64,000 bases of DNA from the NCBI GenBank assembly GCA_036560445.1, contig DATBRG010000012.1, positions 44,310 through 108,309 on the forward strand, read 5' to 3'. The translations under genes and the position numbers were made by a program. Of the stretch, positions 52,381 to 60,030 are shown piece after piece. The DNA comes from DATBRG01 sp036560445. Lineage in GTDB: Bacteria; Pseudomonadota; Gammaproteobacteria; Burkholderiales; Methylophilaceae. Under the pieces are notes generated by a model. It did not search any database. It saw only the letters and a list, made by a program, of their open reading frames with translations, and was not told where the DNA came from. Within the stretch, counting starts at the first letter, position 1; every line of letters starts with the position of its first letter.

Positions 52381-52563
52381 AAGTTCCCCGCAAGCACTAC
52401 CTAGACCAGCATCCTGAACCTGGAAGGTTCAAGTGGTAACAGCCTCAGGTCGTATCAGGTTCACCCTCAATCGTGGCGCTCACACAACAACCTATAAAAG
52501 CCGAAACCTATGCCGTGAAATGGTTCAAGGAATCTATGGCCTAGGTGATACCGCAGGGAACAA
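52381..52563 (-). ncRNA. ssrS: 6S RNA
   Basis: On the minus strand the 5' end GTTCCCTGCGGTATCACCTAG pairs along its length with the 3' end CTAGGTAGTGCTTGCGGGGAAC to form a long closing helix. Between are TCCTTGAACC, a central unpaired region, and a 3' segment CACTTGAACCTTCCAGGTTCA that matches the 3'-half hairpin of Pseudomonas and E. coli 6S RNA. Length (about 183 nt) and position just after zapA are typical. 6S RNA binds sigma-70 polymerase in stationary phase. It accounts for the 300-bp gap between the DUF2237 gene and zapA. Confidence 0.88.
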
Positions 52564-52657
52564 ACTGGAAAAACAGGAATTCAACCTTAAATGCCTGCTT
52601 TGAAATCTGTGTCTTAAAGATAACCGATAAGAGTTACAACTTTAAGATATTGAGAAT

Positions 52658-52963
52658 TTAGAACAAATTGTTTTGCTCTGCCACCGCTTCATCAATCTGT
52701 TCCTGCATGGAAACGATTCTACGCTTGAAATCGCCGATGTCAAAACCACCGCTGCGTGTGGTGAGCAATTCGTGTGCAAGATTAAGTGCTGCCATGACTG
52801 CAATACGTTCAGCGCCAATTACCTTGCCTGCAGACTGTATCTCACGCATCTTTTTATCGAGATAATTGACCGCAGTCATCAGGCCAGCGCGCTCTTCGTC
52901 CGTGCATGAGACCTTGAACTCACGGCCCATGATGTTGACATCAACTGCCTGCACTTCACTCAT
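52658..52963 (-). CDS. zapA: Cell division protein ZapA
   Basis: The 101-residue product has the ZapA globular start (VDVNIMGREFKVSCTDEERAGL) and a C-terminal coiled coil (MQEQIDEAVAEQNNLF). It bundles FtsZ filaments at midcell. It overlaps the upstream coiled-coil gene by 4 bases and is followed by 6S RNA, as in most beta- and gammaproteobacteria. Confidence 0.95.
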   Translation of the reverse strand: MSEVQAVDVNIMGREFKVSCTDEERAGLMTAVNYLDKKMREIQSAGKVIGAERIAVMAALNLAHELLTTRSGGFDIGDFKRRIVSMQEQIDEAVAEQNNLF

Positions 52964-53175
52964 AGCGACTCTCTACCCACAACATCAGATGGCAAACGCT
53001 CAACCAGAGCTTCAAGACGTGTGCTGGCAAGTGTCATATTATCCTGAAGCTGTTTGCTTTGATCCTGTGCTTGCGCAAGATCCTGACGCAACTCCAAGTT
53101 TTCTGCACGCATCTGCTGACACAGCGCAATTAGCTGCGCCAATTTGTCTTCCAGAGCTTTTAAATCGGCATCCAT
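52960..53175 (-). CDS. ZapB-like coiled-coil protein (TIGR02449 type)
   Basis: A 71-residue protein that is almost wholly coiled coil (LKALEDKLAQLIALCQQMRA, then heptads to about residue 55). It matches the small TIGR02449-type proteins encoded before zapA. A cell-division role is inferred from position. The ATG at 53175 gives MDADLKALEDKL; a TTG at 53211 would add 12 residues and seems less likely. Confidence 0.8.
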   Translation of the reverse strand: MDADLKALEDKLAQLIALCQQMRAENLELRQDLAQAQDQSKQLQDNMTLASTRLEALVERLPSDVVGRESL

Positions 53176-53262
53176 GCCAACACTATAATTTGAAAATCCT
53201 TTCGTGGTCAACTGCTAACGGAGATTTCTGAAAGTATTACAACACGTTACCAGCAAAACTTT

Positions 53263-53292
53263 TTGCGATTGTTATGTTGAATAACTTATAAT
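53263..53292 (+). promoter_or_regulatory. Promoter for the btuB operon
   Basis: TTGCGA (53263-53268) and a perfect TATAAT (53287-53292) are separated by 18 bp. Transcription would start near 53299, right at the beginning of the cobalamin riboswitch. Confidence 0.6.
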
Positions 53293-53299
53293 TGATGCA

Positions 53300-53505
53300 A
53301 GTTGTCAGGTGCCGATGTCATGTTCAATGACTAGGTGAAACGGGAAACAGGTGCGTTTAGCTTAACTTTTTTCATTAAGCAAACAATGCCTGTGCTGCCC
53401 CCGCAACGGTAAGCGAGTAAGACCATACCAATTAAGCCACTGTGGTTCAGCCATGGGAAGGCGGTAGGTTTAAGCAATAACTCGTGAGCCCGGAGACCGG
53501 CCTGC
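53300..53505 (+). promoter_or_regulatory. Cobalamin riboswitch
   Basis: The conserved blocks of the AdoCbl riboswitch appear in order: AGGTGAAACGGGAAACAGGTG, then GCCTGTGCTGCCCCCGCAACGGTA (the B12 box core), the CACTG segment, TGGGAAGGC and GAGCCCGGAGACCGGCC. It lies in the leader of btuB. With high B12 it lowers expression of the uptake receptor and probably of the whole plus-strand cob operon. About 155 bases separate it from the btuB start. Confidence 0.95.
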
Positions 53506-53517
53506 ACACTTAAGCTT

Positions 53518-53610
53518 GGAAATACCGCGGGGTGACGGTTTTCGTAACGCTATGTGCTTTCTGGCTAGAATCTGCACACTACGTTCCGGTCTTTTCCCTT
53601 TGGTATTTCC
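53518..53610 (+). other. Possible long-range stem in the btuB leader
   Basis: GGAAATACC (53518-53526) is perfectly complementary to GGTATTTCC (53602-53610). The two arms lie between the riboswitch and the hairpin next to the start codon, so they may form part of the expression platform. Confidence 0.35.
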
Positions 53611-53626
53611 CTCATCTTAAATTTAA

Positions 53627-53646
53627 GACATGCGGGGTCGCATGTC
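53627..53646 (+). promoter_or_regulatory. Hairpin next to btuB ribosome binding site
   Basis: GACATGCG and CGCATGTC form a perfect 8-bp stem with loop GGGT, ending 4 bases before the AAGGGA ribosome site of btuB. There is no T-run, so it suits translational control better than termination. Confidence 0.5.
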
Positions 53647-53660
53647 GCTAAGGGAACGCC

Positions 53661-55526
53661 ATGAACAAAAAAAGCATTAATGCCAGCCTCATAGGCTTGT
53701 TATTCTCACCCGCAATTTTTGCTGCTGACACCACGATCTATACTGATGACGTTGTTGTTACAGCCAGCCGCATTCCACAGTCTCGCGAAAATGTAATCGC
53801 TGACGTAACTGTCATTGATAGGGAAGAAATTGAGCGTGCTGGTCAATCCACATTGGTGGAATTGCTGCAAACACAACCCGGTATTGAAATTGAGTCAAAC
53901 GGTGGGCCGGGTGCCGCCGCAAATGTCCATTTACGTGGAACTAGCTCACAACAAGTGGTTATCCTGATAGATGGCATGCGCGTCAGCTCGGCAACCTTGG
54001 GAACTACATCACTCAACCTGCTGATGCCCGAGCAAATCGAACGTATCGAAATCGTACGCGGCGCAGCCTCCAGTCTTTATGGTTCCGACGCAATCGGGGG
54101 CGTGATTCAGATTTTCACCAAGCAAGGTGAGGGCAAGCCTCATATGTCAGCTTCTGCCGGCATAGGTAGCTACAATACAAAGCAAGCTGCAGCCAGCCTG
54201 AGCGGTGCGGTCGACGACACACGCTATGCTTTAACCGTGAGCTCGCTTGATACCGACGGCATTTCTTCAATCAGGGCAAAAACCGGCTTAGACCGGGACA
54301 AAGATGGTTTCCGCAATCTCAGTGCATCGGGCTCGTTGTTTCAGACAATCGCTACCGGCCATGAAATTGGGGTGCAGCTTTTCAGCACTGATGGCAATTA
54401 CAATTTCGACGGTAATAATTTTCCGGCGCATCAGGAAATGAAGCAACAAAGCTTCTCACTAAACAGCAATAATCAATTTACCAGCAACTGGCTTAGCCAC
54501 CTTAAAGTTGGTGAAAGCATGGATGATCTGTTTAGTGTCGGTAGTTTCGGTATCTCTTCGTTACGTACCACACAGCGTCAATATTCCTGGCAAAACGACT
54601 TAACACTACCGCTGGGTACAATGACTTTAGCTTATGACCGCCTGGAAGACCGGGTTAAAGGCAATACTGATTTTTCCAAGAAATTCCGTAGTAACGACGG
54701 CGTATTGGCAAGCTACGTACTGGAACAAGGGCCGCATACATTCAAGGCAAGCTTGCGTCATGACGACAATTCGCAATTTGGCACTCACAATTCCGGCAAC
54801 ATTGGTTATGGCTATCATTTCAACGATTTCTGGCGCGTAACAGGCAGCTATGGCACGGCTTTCCGCGCTCCGACATTTAATGATCTTTATTGGCCATTTC
54901 AGAACTTTGGCGGTGGCTTTACCTATCAAGGCAACCCCAACCTTAAGCCCGAAACCTCGCGCAATTCAGAGATTTCGGTAGTTTACGATCAAGGGCACCA
55001 TAGAATCTCCGCCACCGCCTACAAGAACGAGGTCACCGATCTGCTGGTATGCTGCCAGGGCTTACCACAGGATTTCCCGATAAACGTTGGTTCCGCTACG
55101 ATCGAGGGCTTAACCTTGGCCTATGAAGGCTGGTTCGCTAATTTCCATATGCGTGCCAATGCCGATTTCCAGAATCCCAAGAACGACGACACTGATAAAC
55201 TACTAGTACGTCGTGCTCGAGAGCATGGTTCAATCTGGCTAGGTCAAACTTGGAACAAATTCGAAATCGGCACTGAAGTAATTGCCAGTGGCAAGAGATT
55301 CAATGATGCCGACAACCAGTTCGTACTGGGTGGTTATACCCTGTTAAATTTAACGGCCAATTACAAGATCGACGACGACTGGTCACTCAACGCGAGGCTT
55401 AACAACGTGCTTGATAAGCAATATGCATTGGCCACAACGGCCAACAGCTTCGCGCCTAACGACCCCGCCTATGGCACCCCAGGCGCGAATCTGTTTATAA
55501 ACCTACGTTATTCCCCAAGCAAATAG
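53661..55526 (+). CDS. btuB: TonB-dependent vitamin B12 receptor BtuB
   Basis: The 621-residue product has a signal peptide (ending AIFAAD), a TonB box (DDVVVTA), a plug domain (IPQSRENVIADVTVIDREEIER, RGTSSQQVVILIDGMR, GAASSLYGSDAIGGVIQIFTK) and a 22-strand-type barrel ending LFINLRYSPSK. It takes up cobalamin or corrinoids across the outer membrane. It is directly behind the B12 riboswitch and starts the cob operon; the inner-membrane BtuCD pair is not in the window. Confidence 0.95.
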   Translation: MNKKSINASLIGLLFSPAIFAADTTIYTDDVVVTASRIPQSRENVIADVTVIDREEIERAGQSTLVELLQTQPGIEIESNGGPGAAANVHLRGTSSQQVVILIDGMRVSSATLGTTSLNLLMPEQIERIEIVRGAASSLYGSDAIGGVIQIFTKQGEGKPHMSASAGIGSYNTKQAAASLSGAVDDTRYALTVSSLDTDGISSIRAKTGLDRDKDGFRNLSASGSLFQTIATGHEIGVQLFSTDGNYNFDGNNFPAHQEMKQQSFSLNSNNQFTSNWLSHLKVGESMDDLFSVGSFGISSLRTTQRQYSWQNDLTLPLGTMTLAYDRLEDRVKGNTDFSKKFRSNDGVLASYVLEQGPHTFKASLRHDDNSQFGTHNSGNIGYGYHFNDFWRVTGSYGTAFRAPTFNDLYWPFQNFGGGFTYQGNPNLKPETSRNSEISVVYDQGHHRISATAYKNEVTDLLVCCQGLPQDFPINVGSATIEGLTLAYEGWFANFHMRANADFQNPKNDDTDKLLVRRAREHGSIWLGQTWNKFEIGTEVIASGKRFNDADNQFVLGGYTLLNLTANYKIDDDWSLNARLNNVLDKQYALATTANSFAPNDPAYGTPGANLFINLRYSPSK

Positions 55527-55594
55527 CATTTATGGAAACGCCCGCACAGGTTTACAATTCAGTTTATTAAATCAGTAATTTATGGGAGCAATTC

Positions 55595-56158
55595 ATGTTT
55601 GTACATAAAAATAGAAGTAATCTATGGATTGGAGTTGGCTTGCTCGCGGTCATTTTGCTGACCCGCATGCAGCATTTCGGCAGCAGCGTCTACCTGCCAG
55701 ACGCCACTCTGGCCGTGCTGTTCGTTGGTGGCCTGCTGGTCCGCCGCGCTGGCTGGCTAGCCTTGGCTATCGTCGCGGCCTTTGCCATGGATGCCTATGC
55801 ACTGGGCTGGAAAGGCGTTTCCGATTACTGCATGTCGCTCGGTTACTGGGGTTTGATCCCCACCTATGCATTGGTGTGGGGCGTGGGTCGCTGGCTCGCT
55901 AAACGCGGCGATGCCATGTCGCTGCTGCCATATGCCTTGTTTGGCTGGGCTGCAGCAAGCATCGCTTTCGTTATCTCCAATGCCTTCTGGTATGCGTTCT
56001 CCGACAAGGTCACCACCATGCCGGTGCTGGAATTCAGCCAAGCCATCTCCAAGTACTACACGCCTTATGTCGGCTACACGCTGATGTATATGGGCGTCGC
56101 ATGGGTAGGCTACCGTTTCCTGGCTAGCATCGCCGTGCAAAGCACCAGCAAAGTGTGA
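55595..56158 (+). CDS. Membrane protein of the cobalamin operon (DUF6580/ECF S-component-like)
   Basis: A 187-residue inner-membrane protein with about five hydrophobic segments. PDATLAVLFVGGLLVRRAGWLAL, then MDAYALGW, resembles DUF6580 and ECF-type substrate-binding membrane proteins. Its place between btuB and cobO suggests import of corrinoid, cobalt or a precursor, but no ECF ATPase or T component is nearby. A GGGAGC site precedes the ATG; it overlaps cobO by 4 bases. Confidence 0.7.
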   Translation: MFVHKNRSNLWIGVGLLAVILLTRMQHFGSSVYLPDATLAVLFVGGLLVRRAGWLALAIVAAFAMDAYALGWKGVSDYCMSLGYWGLIPTYALVWGVGRWLAKRGDAMSLLPYALFGWAAASIAFVISNAFWYAFSDKVTTMPVLEFSQAISKYYTPYVGYTLMYMGVAWVGYRFLASIAVQSTSKV

Positions 56159-56760
56159 GCGAAAGCGATAAAAACAGCCGTCACATTGCGCGCATGCAGC
56201 GCAAGAAAGCGGTTGTCGATGCCCATATAGAAGCAGCCCAGGTCTCCCGTGGGCTGCTTTTGATTCATACCGGCAACGGCAAGGGCAAATCCAGTTCAGC
56301 TTTCGGCGTGCTGGCCCGCGCGCTGGGTCATGGCTTCAAGGCCGCTATCGTGCAATTCATCAAGGGCCGCTCTGATACCGGCGAAGAAGCCTTCTTCCGT
56401 AGTAACTCAAACCTCAACTGGCATGTCATGGGCGATGGCTTCACCTGGGAGACGCAAGACCCGGAGCAAGACCGCAAAAGCGCCCGCGCTGCCTGGCAAC
56501 TAGTCTGCCAATACCTCGACGATGCCTCTATCCAGCTACTGATCCTCGATGAATTCACCTACGCCCTCAAATTCGGCTGGCTCAGCATGGATGAAGTCGC
56601 CACTGCTCTGCAAAACCGGCCACCCATGCAGCACGTCATTATCACTGGCCGCGCGGCTCCACAGGCACTCATAGATCTAGCCGATACGGTCACTGAGATG
56701 CTGCCGGTCAAACATGCCTTCTCTGCCGGTATACAAGCCATGCCCGGCATCGAATTCTAG
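56155..56760 (+). CDS. cobO: Cob(I)yrinic acid a,c-diamide adenosyltransferase (CobO/BtuR)
   Basis: A 201-residue P-loop protein of the CobA/CobO/BtuR family. Walker A is GNGKGKSS (40-47), followed by GVLARALGHG, and ILDEFTYAL holds the acidic pair. It attaches the 5'-deoxyadenosyl group to the cobalt of corrinoids. The start is GTG, overlapping the upstream gene; cbiA follows after 3 bases. Confidence 0.93.
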   Translation: MSESDKNSRHIARMQRKKAVVDAHIEAAQVSRGLLLIHTGNGKGKSSSAFGVLARALGHGFKAAIVQFIKGRSDTGEEAFFRSNSNLNWHVMGDGFTWETQDPEQDRKSARAAWQLVCQYLDDASIQLLILDEFTYALKFGWLSMDEVATALQNRPPMQHVIITGRAAPQALIDLADTVTEMLPVKHAFSAGIQAMPGIEF

Positions 56761-56763
56761 ATC

Positions 56764-58032
56764 ATGCAGACTTCTTGCCCCGCTGTATTGATTTCTGCCA
56801 CCTCATCCGGCCAGGGAAAAACACTTTGCAGCGCCGCACTGGCGTGCGCCTGGCGCAATCGTGGTTTGCGTGTGCAGGTATTCAAATGCGGGCCGGATTT
56901 CCTTGATCCCATGATTCTCGAAGTCGCAAGCGGCCGCGCGGTCTACAACCTTGATCTTGGCATGTGCGGGGAGCAAGATGCTGAGCGCCTGCTGTACAAG
57001 GCAGCACAGGAGAGTGATGTCATCCTGCTCGAAGGCGTCATGGGCCTGTTTGATGGACAGCCCTCCAGCGCCGATATCGCGCTGCGTTTTGGCATACCGG
57101 TAGCGCTAATCATTGATGCCAGCGCTATGGCACAGACCTTTGGCGCGCTGGCTGCTGGCCTGCTCGGCTACAACCCGGCCATCAAGCCAGCTGGTGTCAT
57201 CGCCAACCAGATCGGTAGCAGCGGCCATGCCGACTTTCTGCGGAGCAGCCTGCCTGCCAATATTCCATGGCTAGGCGCATTACCCAAAGACAATAGCTAC
57301 AGCATACCGGAGCGCCATCTGGGCTTGCACCGGGCGAGCGAAACTCATGATCTGGATGCACGTATCGAAGCCGCTGCGAAAATGCTGCCGGCCAGTAGCA
57401 CGCTTCCCCTGCCACCTACCGTGACTTTTAATGCGCCTGCGCCACGAGACCTGCCGCCACTGTTGACGAGCAAGACTATCGCCATCGCCCGCGATGAAGC
57501 TTTTTGCTTTATCTACCCAGCCAATCTCGATTGCCTTCGCGAGCTGGGCGCCGCTCTTACTTTCTTCTCGCCGCTGCAGGATACGATTCTGCCAGAGGCC
57601 GATGCCTACTGGCTGCCGGGCGGCTACCCGGAACTGCATATGCAAGAGATCAGCGCCAATGTGGCGATGAAGCAACAGATCAGCCAGGCTTTCGCCCAAG
57701 ACAAGCCTATACTCGCCGAATGCGGCGGCATGATGGCACTATGCGAGTCAGTCAACGGCATCGCTGGCTTTGGCCTGCTGCCAGGCATCAGCCGTGTCGA
57801 GTCCGGCCTGCAAGGCATAGGCACACAGCACGTGCAATTCGATAACGGCAAGATCAGCGCGCACACCTTTCACCACGGCGTATTCGAAACACTGTTGCAG
57901 GTCACACATACGTCCAGCGCCGCTTTCGGCAAGCCGGAGCCTGTCTACCGGCATGGGTCGCTGCATGCGAGCTTTCTGCACTTTTATTTCCCCTCCAACC
58001 CACATGCCGCAGCGAGGTTCTTCCTGCCATGA
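56764..58032 (+). CDS. cbiA: Cobyrinate a,c-diamide synthase (CbiA/CobB)
   Basis: A 422-residue amidotransferase. The N-terminal ATPase domain has SATSSGQGKT (phosphate loop) and KCGPDFLDPM; the C-terminal glutaminase domain has the nucleophile Cys in ILAECGGMMAL and a histidine late in the protein. It amidates the a and c side chains of cobyrinic acid. It overlaps bluB by 4 bases. Confidence 0.93.
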   Translation: MQTSCPAVLISATSSGQGKTLCSAALACAWRNRGLRVQVFKCGPDFLDPMILEVASGRAVYNLDLGMCGEQDAERLLYKAAQESDVILLEGVMGLFDGQPSSADIALRFGIPVALIIDASAMAQTFGALAAGLLGYNPAIKPAGVIANQIGSSGHADFLRSSLPANIPWLGALPKDNSYSIPERHLGLHRASETHDLDARIEAAAKMLPASSTLPLPPTVTFNAPAPRDLPPLLTSKTIAIARDEAFCFIYPANLDCLRELGAALTFFSPLQDTILPEADAYWLPGGYPELHMQEISANVAMKQQISQAFAQDKPILAECGGMMALCESVNGIAGFGLLPGISRVESGLQGIGTQHVQFDNGKISAHTFHHGVFETLLQVTHTSSAAFGKPEPVYRHGSLHASFLHFYFPSNPHAAARFFLP

Positions 58033-58691
58033 CTGATTTCCGTTATTCCGATGCCGAAGTCGCCGCCATCTATAAAGTGATTGCTGAGCGGCGCGATATG
58101 CGCCATTTCGTCCCTAAAGCAGTCGATCAAGCTGTACTGGAACGCATCCTCAATGCGGCCCACCATGCGCCCAGCGTCGGCCTCATGCAGCCCTGGCGCT
58201 TCATCCGCATTAGCGATCAAGCCGTGCGCAAGCAGATACACCAACTGGTGGATGAAGAGCGCATCAAGACTGCACAAGCCATTGGTGAAGTCGAAACCAC
58301 CGCGCGTATGGCCGAATTCTTCCGCCTTAAGGTCGAAGGTGTACTTGATTGTGGCGAGCTGTTGGTGGTCTCGCTGTGCGATAAACGTGAGAAGCACATC
58401 TTCGGCCGCCGTACTCTGCCGGAAATGGATATCGCCTCCGTCAGCTGTGCCATCCAGAATATGTGGCTGGCCGCGCGTGCCGAAGGCTTGGGCATGGGCT
58501 GGGTATCGATATTCGACCCGGTAAAGCTGGGCACTCTGCTCAACATGCCTGTGGGCGCCAAGCCGCTGGCCGTGCTCTGCCTCGGCCATGTCAGCACCTT
58601 CTATAAAGAACCCATGCTGGTAGAAACCGGCTGGGCGAAAGAAAAACCTCTCTCTGAGATGCTGATGGAAAACAGCTGGGAGGCAAAATGA
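58029..58691 (+). CDS. bluB: 5,6-dimethylbenzimidazole synthase BluB
   Basis: A 220-residue nitroreductase-fold flavoprotein. ERRDMRHFVP near the N-terminus is the BluB mark, and HHAPSVGLMQPWRF follows. It destroys FMNH2 with oxygen to make DMB, the lower ligand of B12. The cobT gene in the opposing operon would activate that DMB. It overlaps both neighbours by 4 bases. Confidence 0.95.
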   Translation: MTDFRYSDAEVAAIYKVIAERRDMRHFVPKAVDQAVLERILNAAHHAPSVGLMQPWRFIRISDQAVRKQIHQLVDEERIKTAQAIGEVETTARMAEFFRLKVEGVLDCGELLVVSLCDKREKHIFGRRTLPEMDIASVSCAIQNMWLAARAEGLGMGWVSIFDPVKLGTLLNMPVGAKPLAVLCLGHVSTFYKEPMLVETGWAKEKPLSEMLMENSWEAK

Positions 58692-59503
58692 CAGGCCCCA
58701 AAAGAATTGTGTGTTTAACCACAGAAACCTGCGAAGTTCTGTATTTGCTGGGTGAGCAAGACCGTATCGTCGGCATCTCCGGCTATACCACGCGCCCAGC
58801 CATCGCGCGCAAGGAAAAACCCAAGGTCGGCGCTTTCACCAGCGCCAAGATCGACAGGATTATCGATCTGCAGCCCGACCTCGTGCTGACCTGCACCGAC
58901 TTGCAGGCCGATATCGCCGCCTCGCTCATCAAGGCCGGTATCGAGGTGCACGCCTTTAACCAGCGCTCGGTCACGCAGATATTACAGATGATCACCACGC
59001 TAGGCGCGCTGGTGAATGCCCATGACAAAGCCGCCCAACTGGTAGCTGAATTACAGAAAACCATAGATGCCGTGCGCGATACCGCCGAATATCTACCCGC
59101 CAGACCCAAGGTCTATTTTGAAGAATGGGATGAGCCCATGATTAGCGGCATCCGCTGGGTGGTAGAGCTCATTGAGATCGCCGGGGGAGTCGATTGCTTT
59201 GCCGATCTGGCCCAGCACAGCAGTGCCAAAGACCGCATCATCAGTGACCCTGTACTGGTGGTAGAGCGCCAGCCGGATATCATCATTGGCTCCTGGTGCG
59301 GCAAGAAATTCCAGCCGGAACAGGTCATGAGTCGCCCCGGCTGGCAGAGTATCCCAGCGGTTCGAAACGGCTTTGTGCGCGAGATAAAATCAGCAGATAT
59401 CCTGCAACCTGGCCCGTCGGTTATCCAGCACGGACTCAAACAACTGCAAGCCATCATCCAGCAATGGGCGGCTCGGCAGGCATTCAACAAACACTGGGGG
59501 TAA
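58688..59503 (+). CDS. BtuF-like cobalamin-binding protein without signal peptide
   Basis: A 271-residue protein with the cluster A-II periplasmic-binding fold (RIVCLTTETCEVLYLLG, VGAFTSAKIDRIIDLQPDLVL, IIGSWCGKKF). The nearest relatives are BtuF and similar corrinoid- or iron-binding proteins. No signal peptide is visible and the N-terminus starts directly with the first strand, so it should stay in the cytoplasm unless the start is wrong. It sits between bluB and cobU, with no BtuCD genes, which fits a cytosolic corrinoid carrier or sensor. Confidence 0.8.
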   Translation: MTGPKRIVCLTTETCEVLYLLGEQDRIVGISGYTTRPAIARKEKPKVGAFTSAKIDRIIDLQPDLVLTCTDLQADIAASLIKAGIEVHAFNQRSVTQILQMITTLGALVNAHDKAAQLVAELQKTIDAVRDTAEYLPARPKVYFEEWDEPMISGIRWVVELIEIAGGVDCFADLAQHSSAKDRIISDPVLVVERQPDIIIGSWCGKKFQPEQVMSRPGWQSIPAVRNGFVREIKSADILQPGPSVIQHGLKQLQAIIQQWAARQAFNKHWG

Positions 59504-59505
59504 CG

Positions 59506-60030
59506 ATGTCCATCACCTTGATTCTAGGCGGCGCCCGTTCTGGCAAAAGCGCCTACGCAGAGCGTCTGGCGACTGAGTCCGGCCTACCTGTCACCTACAT
59601 CGCCACTGCACAAGTCTATGATGATGAATTCGGCGCGCGCATCAAACACCACCAAGTGCGCCGCCCAGCAGAGTGGAAAACGGTGGAAGTACCTCACCGC
59701 CTTGCGCGTACCGTAAAGGCAGAAGCTACAGAGGGCCGCTGTCTCATTATCGATTGCCTCACCCTGTGGCTGGCGCAATGCATCTGCCCTGAATGCACGC
59801 CACCTGAGGGCATCAAATGGGAGCAAGAAAAACTCGCCCTGATTGATGTCCTGCCCAAACTACCCGGCCAGATAGTCATCGTCAGCAACGAAGTCGGCAT
59901 GGGCATCGTGCCACTGGGCGAGATCAACCGCCAATTTCAGGATGAGCAAGGCCGTTTGAATCAGGCTATCGCTAAGCTATGCGATCAAGTCATGTTTATT
60001 GCTGCCGGATTACCACTCAAACTCAAATAG
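59506..60030 (+). CDS. cobU: Adenosylcobinamide kinase/guanylyltransferase CobU
   Basis: A 174-residue P-loop enzyme. Walker A is GGARSGKS (8-15), the GMP-accepting histidine region is RIKHHQVRRP, and VVSNEVGMGIVPLGEINRQF follows the pattern of the family. It phosphorylates and guanylylates adenosylcobinamide. The ATG at 59506 is 2 bases after the previous stop and has GGGGG upstream. The 3' end overlaps the convergent cobQ by 8 bases. Confidence 0.95.
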   Translation: MSITLILGGARSGKSAYAERLATESGLPVTYIATAQVYDDEFGARIKHHQVRRPAEWKTVEVPHRLARTVKAEATEGRCLIIDCLTLWLAQCICPECTPPEGIKWEQEKLALIDVLPKLPGQIVIVSNEVGMGIVPLGEINRQFQDEQGRLNQAIAKLCDQVMFIAAGLPLKLK

